This document shows, one piece after another, positions 46,030-57,591 of a DNA stretch of 64,000 nt. Under the pieces are notes generated by a model. The model was given only the letters and a program-made list of their open reading frames with translations, had not been told where the DNA came from and did not search any database. The translations under genes and the position numbers were made by a program. Positions within the stretch are counted from its first letter, which is position 1. Each line of letters opens with the position of its first letter. The stretch comes from Conoideocrella luteorostrata (lineage: Eukaryota > Ascomycota > Sordariomycetes > Hypocreales > Clavicipitaceae): positions 27,483-91,482 of the forward strand of contig JASWJB010000170.1 in the NCBI GenBank assembly GCA_032433595.1, in the 5' to 3' direction.

Positions 46030-48139
46030 AGCATGCCATTCGGGCTCCACCGGAGAACAATGCTTGTTTCCACAGAGCCTTTGTGGAACTAAAGACTGCT
46101 GGACTCGATTTGTAAAAAGTCCCTACGTCATCACCTCCTGGTTAGCTGAATTCTACACAATGGAGAATGATATATTTCTACCTTTCCGTGAACTTATACT
46201 TTGGACATGCTGGCCTTCAAGACCACAACAACAGACGCTGGGCTACTTACGGCCTTGATAAAGCTCACTACCAAGTTTACCGCGAAGCTAAGACGATTGG
46301 ATGATATTTGGAGCTCCAAACTACGAATTGACCTCTCCATCATCTGGAGAGAAGTTCCCCTTTTCATGAAGAGTGAATTTCTTCACTCAACTTCAGATAT
46401 GACAATCAAGCTTATCAAGCCGGAAACACTAACAAGATATGCCTCAAAGCTCCAAGGCGCTCTATTAAATTTTAGTATCCTCTACTGATGGATCTTTATG
46501 TTTCGTCTTGAGCATTTGGCCCTCGAAGGATTATGAGACCCGATGGTTGACGCTTGGGGCCAGAAGTCACTCGACGACTGGGAAGACGTGTGCAGTGGCT
46601 GGCTTGCAAGATACAAGATCTGGAATGTCTTCAACAAGGAAATATTAGGGGAAATAAGGATACCGCTCGAGTAAGGTGAAATCTAGCTCCAAATGAGACA
46701 ATCCCTTTATGAGCGTTCTTACGGAGAATGGAAGGCTGCTTTCCCTGCCGCCATCAGCCCAAACGGAAAGTCAGTCGTGATCTTGCGAACTCTTTTCACT
46801 TTTGACAAGACTGACAAAGATTCCTCCCTTGAATGGTAAAAGTATGTCATCCAATTGATTTTAATACTGCATTGTCAAGCAAATGGACGGACCAATTAAG
46901 GCCTTTCGACCCCAACGACCCACGAATAGGTGGCAAACCACTGCGACACATATGTAAAGATCGGTATACGTACTAATTCACTTTCAGTCATGGCGGCCGC
47001 TACTTAGCCTTCTCAGGCTTCATGCGAGTGACGTTCGCGATGCACGAGTCGCATCTTGCCATCTTCGAAATATATTGCGACGATACATTAAAGGCTGATC
47101 GAGTAGCCTTTAGGACATTCGGTTTTTGTTTCCGCCGTGACAGGTCGAGAACGTGTTTTCTCCCTTACGACGACTTGATCGCTGTTTGCGGTGATATTCA
47201 ACTTGATGTCTGGAACTTCAGACAAGGTGTGTCGCAGCCTTTTCCTTTCGCTGGATTCACGTTATATTACCCAGCCCGTTTCATTCCACTCCGTTTGCCG
47301 GTAAGAACCTACCTTCACGCACGAACTAGGTCATAACTCGGCCTCCAAAACTAGCACGAGCCACTGTCTAAGAGAAACATGTAGAGGCAAGATCTAACAT
47401 GCGATTCTTACTTGCGCAAGAATCGGAGCTAGTCCGACTTGGAGGATTGTCCGATACAACCCATGGGGCCGACAGCTTGAAGGCATCAGCTTGCGGCAAA
47501 TATATAGTCGCATATCAGGCCAATGAACTAACCGTCTTCAAAATTCCTGAACTTCCGCCTGAGATAGCCCCTGAACAAAGGTCCGAGCAACAGCATCCTA
47601 ACTCAAGAGATTTAGTTAATGTTTTTTTCATTGGTGAAGGTGGAGGTGTTTCCTTCTGCGGCCTTCGAAATGGTCAGATAATCAACAACGGTTGTGTCAT
47701 TAATACAAATGATGGGGCCGTATCTGGTGCCATAGATGCAAAACCAGGGCACTCACCAAGTTTACGGCTGAGCACAACTGACGCAGGTTCGGGATCACTA
47801 TTAGTTGAATTGATATCGCTGCCAGTCCAAAACCAACATACAGCACCAGTTGTCATAGTTCCAGGTCCTGAAGATTTATAACTCAGCATTGTCCTAAGCT
47901 CTCTGTCGCATCCAGAGTATTCCTTCAATGCGCGGTATGCCAGTGTTGGTCCTGCTCTGATTGAGCGAAGCATAAAGTCCTTGAAGATTAATACTATACC
48001 TGCTACTATACCTGCTACTCTTAGCATCATGTGGTCTGGAAGCACCAATGGCAAGAGCAAGTGGGGATATGATTGGATAGACGTGCTACCCAACTTAAGG
48101 TGTGCAAAACATGCTCAAAATATCTTAGCGCCATTCTGA
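46030..48139 (+). pseudogene. decayed large gene with beta-propeller-like C-terminal half
   Basis: Protein-like pieces follow each other in several frames with stops between: CFHRAFVELKTAGLDL, DMLAFKTTTTDAGLLTALI, KTTRLDD-like helices, WDPMVDAWGQKSLDDWEDV (a stop precedes), YGEWKAAFPAAISPNGKSVV, FSHGGRYLAFSGF, LIAVCGDIQLDVWNF, VRLGGLSDTTHG, ACGKYIVAYQANELTVFKIP, VFFIGEGGGVSFC, and IMWSGSTNGKSKWGYDWIDV. SPNGKSVVI and GGRYLAFSG are typical of WD/propeller blades. At least five stops or frameshifts occur. The family looks like the large helical-plus-propeller proteins common in fungal accessory regions; I cannot name it. Not functional. Confidence 0.6.
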
Positions 48140-50449
48140 CTGTGATCACAGTGATGAAAATTTAATGCCGCTAAATACAGCTTCAGACCACGATCGCAAT
48201 GTCAGTAGAGCAAAAGCTGGCCACAAGCTTCCCCCACTGAAGCGTTTCCGGACTACTTCGGACGAGAACTGATTTTATTGACAAGGTCAAGCGCTCTCAC
48301 TTGAACAAAGGCGCCTTGAAGGCCAGACTCACCACCGCATGACGCATCGAATAGTGTACTTGACTCATGGCTCACAATTCGCTGTTGCTGCTCATATCGG
48401 ACCAAATTTTCTCGTATCGCTACCATTGAAGAACCTATGGAGAAGGGAGGGGGGAGGGGCTAAAAACGCAGGGACTATTATGTCGCAAGAAATATGAGCC
48501 TATTTAAGGGTCATGGCTAACGCCTCAATGACGGTGACGGAGAGGCTCATAGAGAGCATAAGAATGACAATGAAAATAGACTACGAATGCAGAGACTGTT
48601 TTCAATTAGAAGACACACCATAATAAAGTTTATGGCATTACGCACCCCTGGAGTCATACACTGACTCATTCCAGCGAAGGTTGTATTTCGTGCTCTCCCC
48701 CAGTCATTTCCCTCAGATACATTACACTTGGATGGTGTACCCGGCAGAACATCCATCTGTTGCGCTTGAATACCGCTCGTGTCCGTGTCCAATAAAGACC
48801 TAAAGATGTCGCCGCTTCAAGGGTCACGAATACTCAGAGTGGGTGTCTTTGCTATAACTATGAGACAACAATCAGTGCAATATGTAAAAATTGCTCTATC
48901 GACAGAAGATGCTAAATATTGTAGGCTAATATCATCCCACGACATCTTAGGTTATCCTGAACAAGTGCCCTGTGGTTAGAGATCGGTCACATCTACCACG
49001 GTCCTTGTGGACGCAGTGCAGCTACCCAACCCGCAGACGTTCGATTCTAGAATTCGAAGGTGAGGTCTGAGCCCGGTCAGCATGAATTGCCGGGCATCCC
49101 ACCCCCACAAAATTATTATAAGAAAGGGACCATAGTTATACTAGTAAAAGGGACCATACGGAGTATAGAGAACGTACTCCGTAGTTGGGCACTAACTAAG
49201 TGGACCCTCAGATAACGTGGCAGTGACCAGATACTACGTTAGTGTACTCCGTACGGAGTAACGTTTGGCAACTCGGCCCTTGAAAACACTTTCGATAAGA
49301 GGTTAACGCAATGTGTCATCCCCGTCACATGCATTTATATTCGCCACCGGGTTCCGTTGTGCCTTTTCACCGGGGTGGGGAAAGCTAGCTATCTATCCAT
49401 GCACGCGGTACGGAGTAAACGAAAGTGTGTTCGTCTGTTGTTATCAGCCTGCCCGATGTCTCCCGGCGGGCTAAATCTAGATTAAATTCAGATGGCTCCC
49501 GCGTCACGAGGCGACGCCGCAGTCAGACGACATGCGACGGTTTAAACCCGCCCGCAATGGAGCGCAGATACGGGCTCTGTCATCCTGGTTAGTGCGCTCT
49601 GAGGACGGCCCGGCTGCATTAGCCACCCGCAGAGTGTGGAATCAGGCGACGCGGGATATGAGACACCAGGCCTGACGTTTCGGCCTGTACGGGATCACCC
49701 GCATCACCGGGAAGCGCAAAGGTGGCCCAGGTGAGCAGGTTGGATCCAAACGTGATCCGCCAAGTATCGATTCATGCCTCATTTTCCCCTGCGTCCTATA
49801 CAGCTGGTTGCCAGCTCTCAGCACCACCACGTAGGCTACGCTCTACAAACTAGCACCACCATTCCGTTCCATGACATCCTTAGAAAAGTCGGTGTGGCAC
49901 GCAATTGCTTCTACAGCATGTTTTAGCTGCATGTTTGACCCGCTTTGTCCCAAGCAGCCAATCCAAGTTGTCATGTACGCGTCGCGTCAGCGGTGGCGAT
50001 GTCGGAACGGCAGGTGTCCTCAGGACTTGAGGCATACATATCGACACGCAAACGGGATCTTTGTTTAGCCAGTAGAGCTGTAGGATCCAAGTTGAGCGTC
50101 TTAGTCTTCCCTTAAACCCGTCATTTGGCCCCCTGCCAAGGACGGAAGGCTTACCCGCCAAGGGTTGTTTTCGCTCGAGCAAGCATTCAGGCTGACCTGC
50201 ATCGGCCACCTGACAAACTGGGCGTTACACACCTTTTCCGTTAATCATCTCATCCCCATAATCAATGCGACAACCCTCTAGGAACAGTTGCCGGGCCCTT
50301 TCAGAGCTACGCAAGACCGTTTCATTGCGTGGCCACCGCGTGCCCGTTTCGACCACCCTTGTATCATTTGCTCGCCTTGTCTCCGCACATTTCGAAATCC
50401 GCATATATAGTCATATACGACCTCCAACCCGACGGGTTGAAGTTTCATA
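48140..50449. other. intergenic region rich in the TACGGAGTA motif
   Basis: About 2.3 kb with no supported gene. The stretch 49145-49420 holds at least five copies of TACGGAGTA/TACTCCGTA, including a palindromic pair (TACTCCGTACGGAGTA at about 49246-49261). A T-loop-like GTTCGATTC occurs near 49039, but no tRNA fold could be built. The last 200 bases before 50450 are the promoter of the MFS gene. Confidence 0.5.
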
Positions 50450-52319
50450 ATGGGGAACAGCGTCGAACTCGAGACTCTGCGTCCTCCCCCACGCCACTCT
50501 CACCAGATACGGCCCAGGACACCTGGGTCGTCCTCCACCATGAGACATCAGGACCATGATGAGCCAGACCCAGAAAGGGTCGCGTTTCTACAAACAACGC
50601 AGCATGCCGCGATAAATGATGCACAAGGGAGCTACCGGGACTCTCGACTGCAAAATGTCTTTTCAATAACCATCGCTGCCAGTGTGCTGATTCTTGCCAT
50701 GGAAATTGTATGTTCTATTCCAATTGCGCCGCGAATGGTGATTTTTGAGGAAATTATTTGCCGCAAGTATTATGACGAAACCCTGCAAAGTGGTACAGGC
50801 TTAGGAGACTGCAAGATTGAGCCAGTCCAGAGCGAACTGTCTCGCATCAACGGCTGGAAGGAGACATTCGATACGATACCGGGTGAGTCGCCGCGACCAC
50901 GCCCTGATCATCTGTGCCTTTCTAAGTGATTGAATCGCCAGGCCTAGCACTATCAATTCCATATGGAACTTTAGCGAACCGCATCGGTCGTGACAAGGTC
51001 TTAATGCTTGCCCTGATTGGATGCGTCCTGGCTGAGATATGGGTGGCAGTAGTGTGTACGTCTCCGCCGGTGTATCGCACCTTATTGATTGTAAATATTC
51101 TAATGAGGCGATGGTAGGTTTGCTGTCACATACCTTGCCTCTTCGTGCGGTATGGCTGTCTGGTGTCTTCCAGCTGATCGGAGGAGGTGACGCAACAGTC
51201 ATCTCTATGTGCTACACATTGATAGGTGATGCGTGCGCACCAGAGCAACGGTAAACCGCATAAAGACTATCTCTAGGTCTTCGTCTTATGGTTTTGCTAA
51301 ATGCATCTCTTAGAACCACAGCCTTCTCTCAGATTCACGCGGCTACCCTTCTCTCTGAGCTCATCTCCATCCCCTTGGGCTCTTTACTCATCTCCGTGAG
51401 TCCGTGGATACCAGTTATTGGCGCCCCAGCTTTGATGGCCTTAGCGACACTGGTAGCGTTATTGTACATTCACAACTTTGCTTCTTCTCATACGAACAAG
51501 CATATGCTCGACAGTGATGACAGTTCGTGGAGTCTACCCTCCGCATCATCGAAAAAGACATGGTACCAGCTGGGTTCGACGACGTGGAAATTGGCCTCTG
51601 CCAGCGGCTGGATCACCAAAGACGTTATGCTGATGCTAGTGGCCTTCTTTCTCTGCCAGATTGGCCGGCGATGCTCCAGCGTACTTCTCCAGTACAGCTC
51701 CGTCACGTTGGACTGGGAATTTGCGACGGTCAGACACCCCTTTTTCCCTACCGTGAAGGACTACCTACCAGTAGCATCAGGTCTGTGCAGCTTGATTACT
51801 GATTCTTTTGCACAGGCATCCTATCTAATTGCCCTTCGTGCTGGGGTCAATATGTTTGTCATTGTCGTGTTGATCCCTTGCATCTCTCGATATCTCATCA
51901 GCAAAAGGGGTTTTCGTCAGTCGCAAACAGACAAGTACATCACTGTTATCAGCGGTTTGTGGCTGCTTGTCGGATCTATTTTCATCTTCCTCTCAGGATC
52001 CCCGTTGGTTCTGATACTCGGCCAAATTTCCTTTGCTTTCGGGCTTGCTTTTCCCGTCACCGCCCGGAGCTTCCTGACGACGATGGTAGATCAACGCCAT
52101 CTAAGTCTTTTATATACCAGCATAACGGCTGCGGAATACGGCGGCGTCATGATTGGCGGCCCCTTATTAGCGGGCGCGTTCCAGTGGGGGTTGAATCTGG
52201 GGGGCTTCTGGGTGGGAATGCCGTTTCTGGTCATTGCCGTCTTATTTGCAGTATGCACGATCTCCGTGTCTGTTGCAGATTCAACTCTAGAGATGGGCGA
52301 TGTACCAAGCTTTGAATAG
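50450..52319 (+). CDS. MFS transporter
   Basis: Five exons (50450..50882, 50942..51055, 51118..51250, 51314..51728, 51816..52319) give 532 aa. A long hydrophilic N-terminus (about 75 aa) precedes helix 1 (VFSITIAASVLILAMEIVC). The MFS signature between helices 2 and 3 appears as GTLANRIGRDKVLML (GxLaDrxGRkxvl). Further hydrophobic spans fit 12 helices, with a cytosolic loop after helix 6 rich in Ser and Lys. The introns use GTGAGT, GTACGT, GTAAAC and GTCAGA donors and keep phase throughout. Fungal members with this long loop 1 and N-terminus are putative drug or metabolite exporters; the substrate is unknown. It appears intact although both neighbours are pseudogenes. Confidence 0.93.
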
Positions 52320-53288
52320 ATCAGAGTCATGTCTTACGGCTCGATATAATAGGATACCCGTGTGCAGCGAATATAGACCACATTTGCAAACCACCCTGTT
52401 CATCGTTTTCACTCGTAACAAAAACACTCTCGGAAGCAATTTGTCAGAGACCACCACCTGTGAGGGCATTCAGCGATCCCCGCGGTGCCGTGGAACTAGT
52501 GATGCACCTGAGGCTACTAGAGGGAGAGTATCATGCAGCTAGCAAACTCTTCAATACCATATCCATGAGCAATATCCAAAGGTGCTATGTAACGGCAATC
52601 GAAGTAGCATGTGCCGTCTTCCCTCTTCATTCGCTGTTAGACAACATGTTCTTCCTCACACAACTTAACACACAAACAGAAATGCACCTTCAGCCACCAA
52701 GTTCACTACCCTGAGGATCTTAATTCTCACAGTTCTGTCTTCTTCATACAGATTGCGCACGTTATGACGCGCAACTTGCAATATACAGGTACATGCTATT
52801 ACTTATACCACAGCAGTCTCAGAATCAAAATTACTGGCGCCTTTGTTTGGACGATCCTGAAGATTGTAGTGTAATCACAGATATGTTTCGCACGGAATTT
52901 TCAGTGCAAGCCCAATGAAGTGGGCAATATTCAGTATGATACAGCCATGTCTGAGGATGTGACTCATATCAAGGGGAACCGTTGTTCTGCCACGAAACAA
53001 TAGAATTTTTTTGTGTGTCCTGCTCATGACAACTTGGTTTCATTGAGTAAGAAAAGGAAGAAGAAGAAGAAAAGAAAAATTCATGACCTAATTGCAGTTC
53101 ACCAGTTAATTATACGGCCTGTTTTGGGCAAAGCCAGCGTCAGTTGCAGCATATAGGGTACCTCACCCTCGATTGATATATAGATATATGTTGGCTTGGA
53201 GATCACAGCAGCAGGGACATTTAAATACACAGGTTGAAGAGACGGCAAGGTAAGGTCCGAATAACAGGGGTTACGGAGTTGATATAAG
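52320..53288. other. intergenic region up to solo LTR copy 2
   Basis: About 970 bases without a supported gene. A purine-rich A/G tract lies at 53046-53083. The target duplication ATAAG of the LTR is at 53284-53288. Confidence 0.4.
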
Positions 53289-53494
53289 TATTGGAATCCC
53301 TCGTCAAGCCCAATAAGAAGCGCGGAGCAGGTCACGTAGTCACCTTCTGGCTGTGGTATTTATACGACGATATCATGGCTTTCGCCCTGACTTGTTTTCC
53401 TCCTCTTAGATTACCCAGACAGATTTGAATACATTGTTTTTTGCGTTTTGAAGCATTGATCTAGATCACTGCACAACACCCTGTGCAACCCACA
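53289..53494 (+). mobile_element. solo LTR, copy 2, with 5-bp target duplication
   Basis: A 206-bp sequence aligned with 33722-33917, in the same orientation. It begins TATTGGAATC, where the other copy has TGTTGGAATC, and ends GCAACCCACA. ATAAG flanks it directly on both sides (53284-53288, 53495-53499). The G-to-A change in the terminal TG and other transitions point to decay by RIP or deamination. The inner TATTTATAC box is shared. Confidence 0.92.
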
Positions 53495-53499
53495 ATAAG

Positions 53500-53843
53500 C
53501 TTGACTCGTTCGTTTTGCGGCTCGAAGAGTGAAGGGCAGACGCCAGGGCATAGACGTGCGTGGGTGCCTTACTCGCGCTTCAAATTTTGTTGGAAGCAGT
53601 CGGAAGGGGTTTAAATTATGTCTATTGATGGTGTCTGTTGTTGTGTCTTGTGTTGTAAGATGAAAAATCCCTCCTCCGACGGACCCGTCCATATCCCCCT
53701 GTTCACAACTACTGTCTGGGACATTCTTGTCTTTTCCTGCCTTAGGCCAAATGACATGCAATACGACAAATGTCACTCACCACTTCTATTTTACTTGCAC
53801 ATCGCCAACCGCTTACATCTTTTCGGGGTATTCCCATTCAACC
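53500..53843. other. short region between LTR and hydrolase pseudogene
   Basis: About 340 bases; no gene is seen. It is likely the old promoter of the hydrolase gene. Confidence 0.35.
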
Positions 53844-55542
53844 ATGGAGAAGAGCCCGTCCGCGGCACAACCCGTTCCCCACGGGCGAACAAAGTACGGT
53901 TCACACCTATCGAAGTTTATATCGGCGGCGAGTCTGTTTGTGCTTTAGGCGAGATTTCAACCCGTCAAGCTCCGGTCCTCAATCGATGAACGGCATATCA
54001 CGCAAGACTCGCTGTACGGGCAGTTTCCCAGGCCTGACGACCCCTTTTCCTTCATTCCTTGCACAAATACTACAATCCAGACCCCGAACACCGGAAATGG
54101 GGCAACTCTACACTCGACAGGAGCGGTGGGCAAGTCCAATTCAGATCCCTTTTCCGGACGAGGGATTTACCCTTGCGGCTATGTTGATGTCCCTCTCGAC
54201 TACACCAACAATTCAGACTCCGCATTGTGCGCCTCGCCGTGACCAAGTTCCAAGTATCCGGTGTGGCGCGTGTTGATGGTGGCAACGTCCAACCATCCGC
54301 TGGGGAAAAGAGCGTGCGAACCATCTTCAGCGCGTGCCTGAAGATTCATGGAGATTTTCCGCGCTTCGTCTCAACAGCCTTTGTCGTGCGCGACCTAGAA
54401 GAAATTCGCAAGTCTCGGGGCGAGGACGAGTTGACGGGGTATCTCATGAGCTACCGAACCAACATCGGACAGACGTACGTGAACATGTGCCCGTCGCACG
54501 TCGGACGCATCATTCTTGACGGAGTGGTCAATATCCGGAGAGAGATGAAGGTCGCCGGCTTTGCACGGTACGCGATTGACAATATCACCGACGCTTGGCA
54601 CGACGGGCTCCTCAGAGAATGCATCAGCGCCGGTCCGGCTCACTGCGCGCTGGCCAAACTGGGGGACTAAGACAACCGGACAGGCTCATCCCCTTTGCTG
54701 ACAATACTGCAGCGCCGCATGGAAGCAATGGCATCGTCTCTCGTTAACCGCCCAGTGCCGGGGTACACCCAGTCCAGCGGGCCGTCTCTGGTCGCGTACT
54801 CAACAATGCTTCCAGCTATGTACAAGGCGACGTTCAACCAGAGAACATGGCCAGCCTTTGCAGAAATGCTATTTGACGTGGATGCCGGGAACTCCACCCT
54901 CGCCGCTCCGTTTTTCGACCAGAATTTCTGGAACAACGACCCTACAACAGCACGCCTGTCATCCGCAAGACGCCGGCCCAGCTGGAAGGAACTCAAGAGC
55001 ATGGTGGTGTGTTCCGATTCGTACAGTAGCACACCGCTTCCGCCTTCCCCTATGGACTGGTGGGATGGCCTCTGGTCCAACATGACGGAGAAGACTTGGC
55101 TTGCCGGTGACACCCTCTTTTTCAGCGTCCTGCCCTGCCGGCCGGCGGTTCGGCGACTACTGGCGCCCTGCTGAAGTGTACCGCGGAGGCTTGAACAACA
55201 CCCTCAAACACCCCATCATGCTCATATCGGCGACGCATGACCCTGCCACGCGGCTGCGCAACGGGAGGGAGTTGCCCCCGGAAATGGGGCGCAATGCAAG
55301 ACTACTTGTGCATTATGGCTACGGGCACATGTCTAGACACCTCCAAGTGCATCGATGATACGGCACGGGCGTATATACTCGAGGGGGCATTGCCCGATGA
55401 GCCGGAAACGGCTTGTTATGCAGATGGAAAGCCGTATATACATAGCAGCAGTGATGTCACGCAAGGGGACTTTGTGCAGGTTTGGGCGGACCACTTGGCG
55501 GATTTGGAGGCTCGTGGATCGCGCCTTGCACCGACTAGTTAG
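53844..55542 (+). pseudogene. alpha/beta-hydrolase pseudogene (TAP-like/tripeptidyl-aminopeptidase type)
   Basis: The reading starts MEKSPSAAQPVPHG with a short signal anchor (FISAASLFVL), then a TAG, then QPVKLRSSIDERH, SGRGIYPCGYVDVPLDYTNN, a frameshift, LAVTKFQVSGVARVDGG, an apparent deletion of the oxyanion-hole/GGPGGSG segment, then VVRDLEEIRKSRGEDELTGY, NIGQTYVNMCPSHVGRIILDG, NITDAWHDGLL, SLVNRPVPGYTQSSGPSLV, and after more frameshifts RRFGDYWRPAEVYRGGLNNT, LISATHDPATRLRNGREL, GYGHMSR and YILEGALPDEPETACYADG. The nucleophile-elbow glycine of the family also appears changed (MSYRTNIG). Intact members are secreted or membrane-anchored peptidases or esterases. Clearly not functional. Confidence 0.88.
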
Positions 55543-57591
55543 GCTGCGGCCGAGATGACATGTGCGTGACATGGCGGTTTAGGCATACAACATACAGCAT
55601 TGGCTTTAGGCAACAGAATAAATAAACTGGCGCAGCGCCTGTCGGTATGGCGTTGGTTGTCACACCCCATATGATAGAAGAAAAGGTAAGCACACCGTAC
55701 CCAATTGCGATACGGAGTATTCATGCCAAGGCGAAACGGCGACCGTTGGATGACGGTGCGATAACCTTTTCGGACCGCGGGCGGCTTGGCAGCTAGCTGG
55801 CCCACAGGATCTACGGAGTACATTTACAAGATAAAGGTACAAAGTACGGAGTACCATTGCCATTGCCCTATCTCTTCGAGTCTGGCAGGTAGGACAAAGA
55901 CCGAGTTCCATCACGGCCGTTTTGCCGTTCTTCCTCGTCCCCCGATATCATGGTAGCCCAAACATGCCCAGCTCGGAAAGCAAAATGGACGAGCAGCATA
56001 GACGTAAATAGACCCAGCGACCAGGTTTCCCGCCGTAAAGCCTAGGCACGGATGGGATCAGCGTGCTTGGCGCCGCTCCTCGCAGCCGCTTCTTCGGCCG
56101 GTACTGGATGCTCTTGCTGGGCATTCCCCATTCCCTGGGATAATAGTACCTGTGTCGGTACACGATAGCCTAGGTATCTGCCGAGCGACATCTGGTGCCC
56201 GGGGGGATGTTCAGCGGTATGTGCCTAAATCAAGGGCGGCTCCTTTCGCCATTTTCCGTACATCGTGCGATACTGGTGGGAAATAAGCTACAGCGCATTC
56301 TGTGTTCTCTCGTTTGTCTACCTTGGTCCAACTGGCCAGTTCGCTAACTACTCCGTGCTTCGTAACTTGTCACCATGTGGCGGCGTGGCCCCTCTGGTTA
56401 TTTGTCTCAGTTGTATGGCGCCGTCTTCCCTACCCTCAGCTCCTCCCGTCACAACATCAACCAGAAATGCACCATTCTTGGAGACGCCGTCGCAATAAAA
56501 TACATCATACCGTGTGCGCTCTCACAGCCTTTGCCACCAGCCCATTGATTAGCTACGTGTCAGTCAATACCATACAGTAACACAAACAGCACACATGCCT
56601 GTCCTGTACGCCGTTTACGTGGTCATTATCAAGAGTATTGCCTGGTTTGTACGAGAACCGTAATATGCAGCTGCCTACACAAGAGTCGCAGACCACCACC
56701 CAAACGCCGTGTGCTTCCTTTCAATGGCGGACACCAACGAAGTCATGGCAGGAAGCCGCCACGTTGATCCTCCTCGCCAATCATGCATCCTCCCCTCCAA
56801 GCCCGGTTGAGCTGACAGCCACTGTGCGAGGCTCAAAGGGGAGGGGGGGGCCTGCTGCTGACCGACACCACACACAACCGCACATGGGATAACGAATCAT
56901 CGACCTGCATTAGTTAGTTCGCAGGATTTTGCTTTTTGTTCTTAAGTCCTCCGAGGCGTTTCGTCATCTTCCAGAATAACGCTAGGAACCTTGCCACCAC
57001 CCCGTGCATCCCCCAGATTTTTGTTATTCGGCCCGTACTCCGTAGTCATATCTTAGACGCGGACGGAACAGAAGAAAAACTACTAGCAAATACGCTGCTC
57101 TGCTGAATTTGAATCGTCAGCTTTAGCTTCATCATTATGACTTGATTGGTGAAGGGAAGGTGAAGTGGCATTCTCTTCTCATCTTACGTCGGTAAAACAA
57201 GCTCGTTATGATGAACGTCGGCGAACAACGCCATGCACATCCGTCTCAATACTAATCGAGCCACATCTGCCCCCGAAGTATATCGACATTACGGAACAAG
57301 AACAGGCATTGTCCATTGTCTAGGTGCTGTTGGGTCTAGTCTGCAGCGCCAGCTATAGCAACAGCGCCAGGAACAGGAACAGGAACAGGAACAGGAACAG
57401 GAACAGGAACAGGAACAGGAACAAGCACTGGCCAACACACCACGCCACCAAAGCGTTCTTCTCGCAGAGACACCAAAATAGCAGCACGCCTGTTTTTCTC
57501 GACAGTCAACTCCCCCCCCCCTCTCTCCCTCTCTCTGTCTTCAGGCAATGTCCTACGGGCAGCCGTCGTCCATCGCGACTCGCTCATCGCA
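55543..57591. other. intergenic region and 5' UTR of the 7-TM gene
   Basis: About 2 kb with no supported gene. TACGGAGTA-type motifs occur near 55712, 55813, 55847 and 57034. The last 230 bases form the 5' UTR of the next gene and include a hexanucleotide repeat and a C/T-rich tract (57510-57540). Confidence 0.5.
57368..57422 (+). repeat. (CAGGAA)n microsatellite
   Basis: About nine perfect CAGGAA units in the presumed 5' UTR, 170 bases upstream of the 7-TM start codon. In one frame it would read as Arg-Asn repeats, which is an artefact. Confidence 0.95.

Noticed and set aside
48980..49100. Possible tRNA because of a GTTCGATTC T-loop-like sequence.
   Set aside because: No acceptor stem, T-stem pairing or anticodon arm could be drawn around it.
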